Source of the DNA: Streptomyces echinatus
GTDB lineage: Bacteria > Actinomycetota > Actinomycetes > Streptomycetales > Streptomycetaceae
DNA: 64,000 nucleotides
Assembly (NCBI RefSeq): GCF_014203595.1
Contig: NZ_JACHJK010000004.1
Span: 1 to 64,000, forward strand
Direction of reading: 5' to 3'
The notes beneath the pieces are model-generated. The model did no database searches. It was given only the letters and a program-made list of their open reading frames with translations, and was not told where the DNA came from. Shown in pieces: positions 62,781-64,000 of the stretch. The position numbers were made by a program, and so were the translations under genes. The first letter of the stretch is position 1; each line of letters starts with the position of its first letter.

Positions 62781-63824
62781 TTACCTGAAGGCGAGCTCCC
62801 GGAAGCCGTTGCGGATGTCGGTCAGCGGTGCGCGGTCGCGGGTGTAGTAAAGCTTGTTGGTAAGGAGCACCGCCCAGCGGTCCTTGGTGGGGGAGATCCA
62901 CATGCCCGTGCCGGTGAAGCCGTAGTGGACCCAGACGTCCTCCTCGGTGGTAGTGCCGGGAGAGGGATGCCAGAACAGGCCACGAGTCGGCCGGAGTTCA
63001 CCTGTCTGGATGGTCAGGGAGCGGGTGATCCACTCGCTGCCGAAGCCAGCCCGGCGCTGAGACGTTGCAGGGGCGAGCATGTACCGGAGGAAGGCTGCGA
63101 GGTCGTCGAGGACGGTGAAGGCGCCGGCGATGCCGCAGATGCCGCCCAGGAGGCGGGCTGAGAAGTCGTGGGCGACTCCCTTGAGGTGGGTGTCGGTGTC
63201 CTGGTCGAGTTCGGTCGGGGCGCAGCGGGCGGCGATTTCGGCGGGCAGGGGGCCGAAGAGGGTGTCGGTCATGCCCAGGGGGTGCCAGGTGAGGGCGGTG
63301 GCCAGTTGGTCCAAGGGCTGGCCGGAGAGGTGTTCGGCGAGGTAGCCGAGGATGAGGGCGGCCCGGTCGGTGTACTCGACGGCTTCGCCGGGTGATCGGT
63401 GGAGTGGCTCGTGCAGTACGCCACGGCGGATGTCGTCCGGGTTGGTGCCGTAGAGGTTCTTCAGCTGGGCTCGCAGTGGGACGCCGGCGGTGTGCGTCAG
63501 CAGCTGCCGGGCGGTGACGGATCCGAGTGCGTGTCCGGTGACCTCCTGCCAGAAGCTGCCAAGCGGCTGGTCGAGGTCGAGGGTGCCGTGCTCCCACAAG
63601 GCGCCGATGGAGGACCAGACGGCCAGGATTTTCGTGAGGCTGGCGGCGTCGAAGACGGTGTCGGTGCGCATCGGCACGTCCGGCTCGTCGGGGTCGAGGA
63701 CGCCGGTGGTGCCCTGGGCGAGGGTGCCGGTGGCGTCGCCGAGGGCCCACACGGCGCCCGGGTACACCTTGTCGCGGACTCCTTCGTCGAGCAGGGCTTC
63801 GATGCGGTCGCGGTCGTACGTCAT
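62781..63824 (-). CDS. Serine hydrolase (beta-lactamase/class C fold)
   Basis: 347 residues. The active-site motif SxxK is SLTK (in FDAASLTKILAVW), the Tyr motif is YTD (GEAVEYTDRAALILGY), and the third motif is HYGFTGTG. This fits the S12 beta-lactamase/esterase family. No signal peptide is seen, so it acts in the cytoplasm, perhaps on esters or D-peptides. GGGAG precedes the ATG. GC rises again here, so this is probably outside or at the right edge of the island. Confidence 0.9.
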   Translation of the reverse strand: MTYDRDRIEALLDEGVRDKVYPGAVWALGDATGTLAQGTTGVLDPDEPDVPMRTDTVFDAASLTKILAVWSSIGALWEHGTLDLDQPLGSFWQEVTGHALGSVTARQLLTHTAGVPLRAQLKNLYGTNPDDIRRGVLHEPLHRSPGEAVEYTDRAALILGYLAEHLSGQPLDQLATALTWHPLGMTDTLFGPLPAEIAARCAPTELDQDTDTHLKGVAHDFSARLLGGICGIAGAFTVLDDLAAFLRYMLAPATSQRRAGFGSEWITRSLTIQTGELRPTRGLFWHPSPGTTTEEDVWVHYGFTGTGMWISPTKDRWAVLLTNKLYYTRDRAPLTDIRNGFRELAFR

Positions 63825-63918
63825 GGTCTCCCTCTTCGCCGGGGTGTCCCGTCGGTCAGCGTAGTGACGTTCGCGGAGCGGTTCGGGTAGTGACGTGTCG
63901 GGTCGTCTGGCGGTCGGT

Positions 63919-64000
63919 TCACGTGAGCTGTCGGCCGAGGTCGGTCAGGGATCGTGCGGTCGCCGAGAGGGGATGGCGTGCTGCGTTTGCATAGCCGGCC
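63919..64000 (-). CDS. 3' end of a minus-strand gene (partial)
   Basis: Only the last 26 or so residues are inside the window: AGYANAARHPLSATARSLTD and LGRQLT before the TGA at 63919-63921. The string looks like a helical C-terminus of a regulator or TPR protein. The rest lies to the right of the window. Confidence 0.45.
   Translation of the reverse strand, partial: AGYANAARHPLSATARSLTDLGRQLT

Overview
This window is chromosomal DNA of a Streptomyces species. The evidence is very high GC with strong third-position GC, the developmental sigma factor gene bldN with its anti-sigma gene rsbN, the redox regulator gene rex leading a hem operon, a split between class I lysyl-tRNA synthetase and arginyl-tRNA synthetase, and many actinomycete-specific families (DUF2637, DUF3558, DUF4232, CGNR regulators). 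The left end is the tail of an rRNA operon: a complete 5S gene and its terminator. From about 3 to 19 kb the gene order (acuC, phosphatase-like gene, BldC-like HTH gene, a 32-residue ribosomal-type peptide, epimerase, acyltransferase, rsbN, bldN, HAD hydrolase, glutaredoxin-like gene, rex-hemACD, hemB) agrees with what I remember of the bldN-rex region of S. coelicolor, so this is conserved core.

Region by region. 0-9 kb: 5S rRNA, HAD hydrolase, VC0807-type membrane protein, MFS permease, AcuC, phosphatase-like protein, BldC-like regulator, tiny basic ribosomal peptide, NAD epimerase and glycerolipid acyltransferase. 8.2-11.9 kb (minus strand): bldN and rsbN, with a probable sigma-BldN promoter in front of rsbN. 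12-19 kb: rex with its own operator, then hemA, hemC, hemD and hemB for tetrapyrrole synthesis; the first four genes overlap by 4 bases each. 18.8-33.6 kb: a DUF4232 lipoprotein opposite a membrane-spanning XRE regulator, an aminotransferase, a nested inverted repeat that may be a small mobile element, a VOC protein, a WYL regulator, argS and lysS facing outward from one another, DUF2637 and two DUF3558 lipoproteins, and rtcB. 33.7-54.1 kb: a series of regulator/enzyme or regulator/transporter pairs (TetR, HxlR, CGNR, XRE, LysR and MerR types), a luciferase-like monooxygenase with its flavin reductase, a two-component system and an MprF-like membrane protein. Several pairs have visible palindromes between the divergent genes.

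The last part, about 54.1-62.7 kb, differs: GC is visibly lower, intergenic stretches are longer, a broken gene lies at the left edge, and two gene clusters look like defence or conflict systems. The first is a tightly coupled operon of a compact SF1 (UvrD-like) helicase, a DarT-like (DUF4433) ADP-ribosyltransferase and an ADP-ribosylglycohydrolase carrying an extra C-terminal domain. This resembles DarTG in logic but uses a DraG/ARH-fold hydrolase in place of the DarG macrodomain, adds a helicase, and has a TTA (bldA-dependent) codon in its first gene. The second is a coiled-coil, membrane-anchored protein and a Ser/Thr kinase in one operon, opposite a protein that I believe belongs to the SAVMC3_10250 family. 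A serine hydrolase and the 3' end of one more minus-strand gene close the window. No integrase, transposase, tRNA gene or CRISPR array was recognised.
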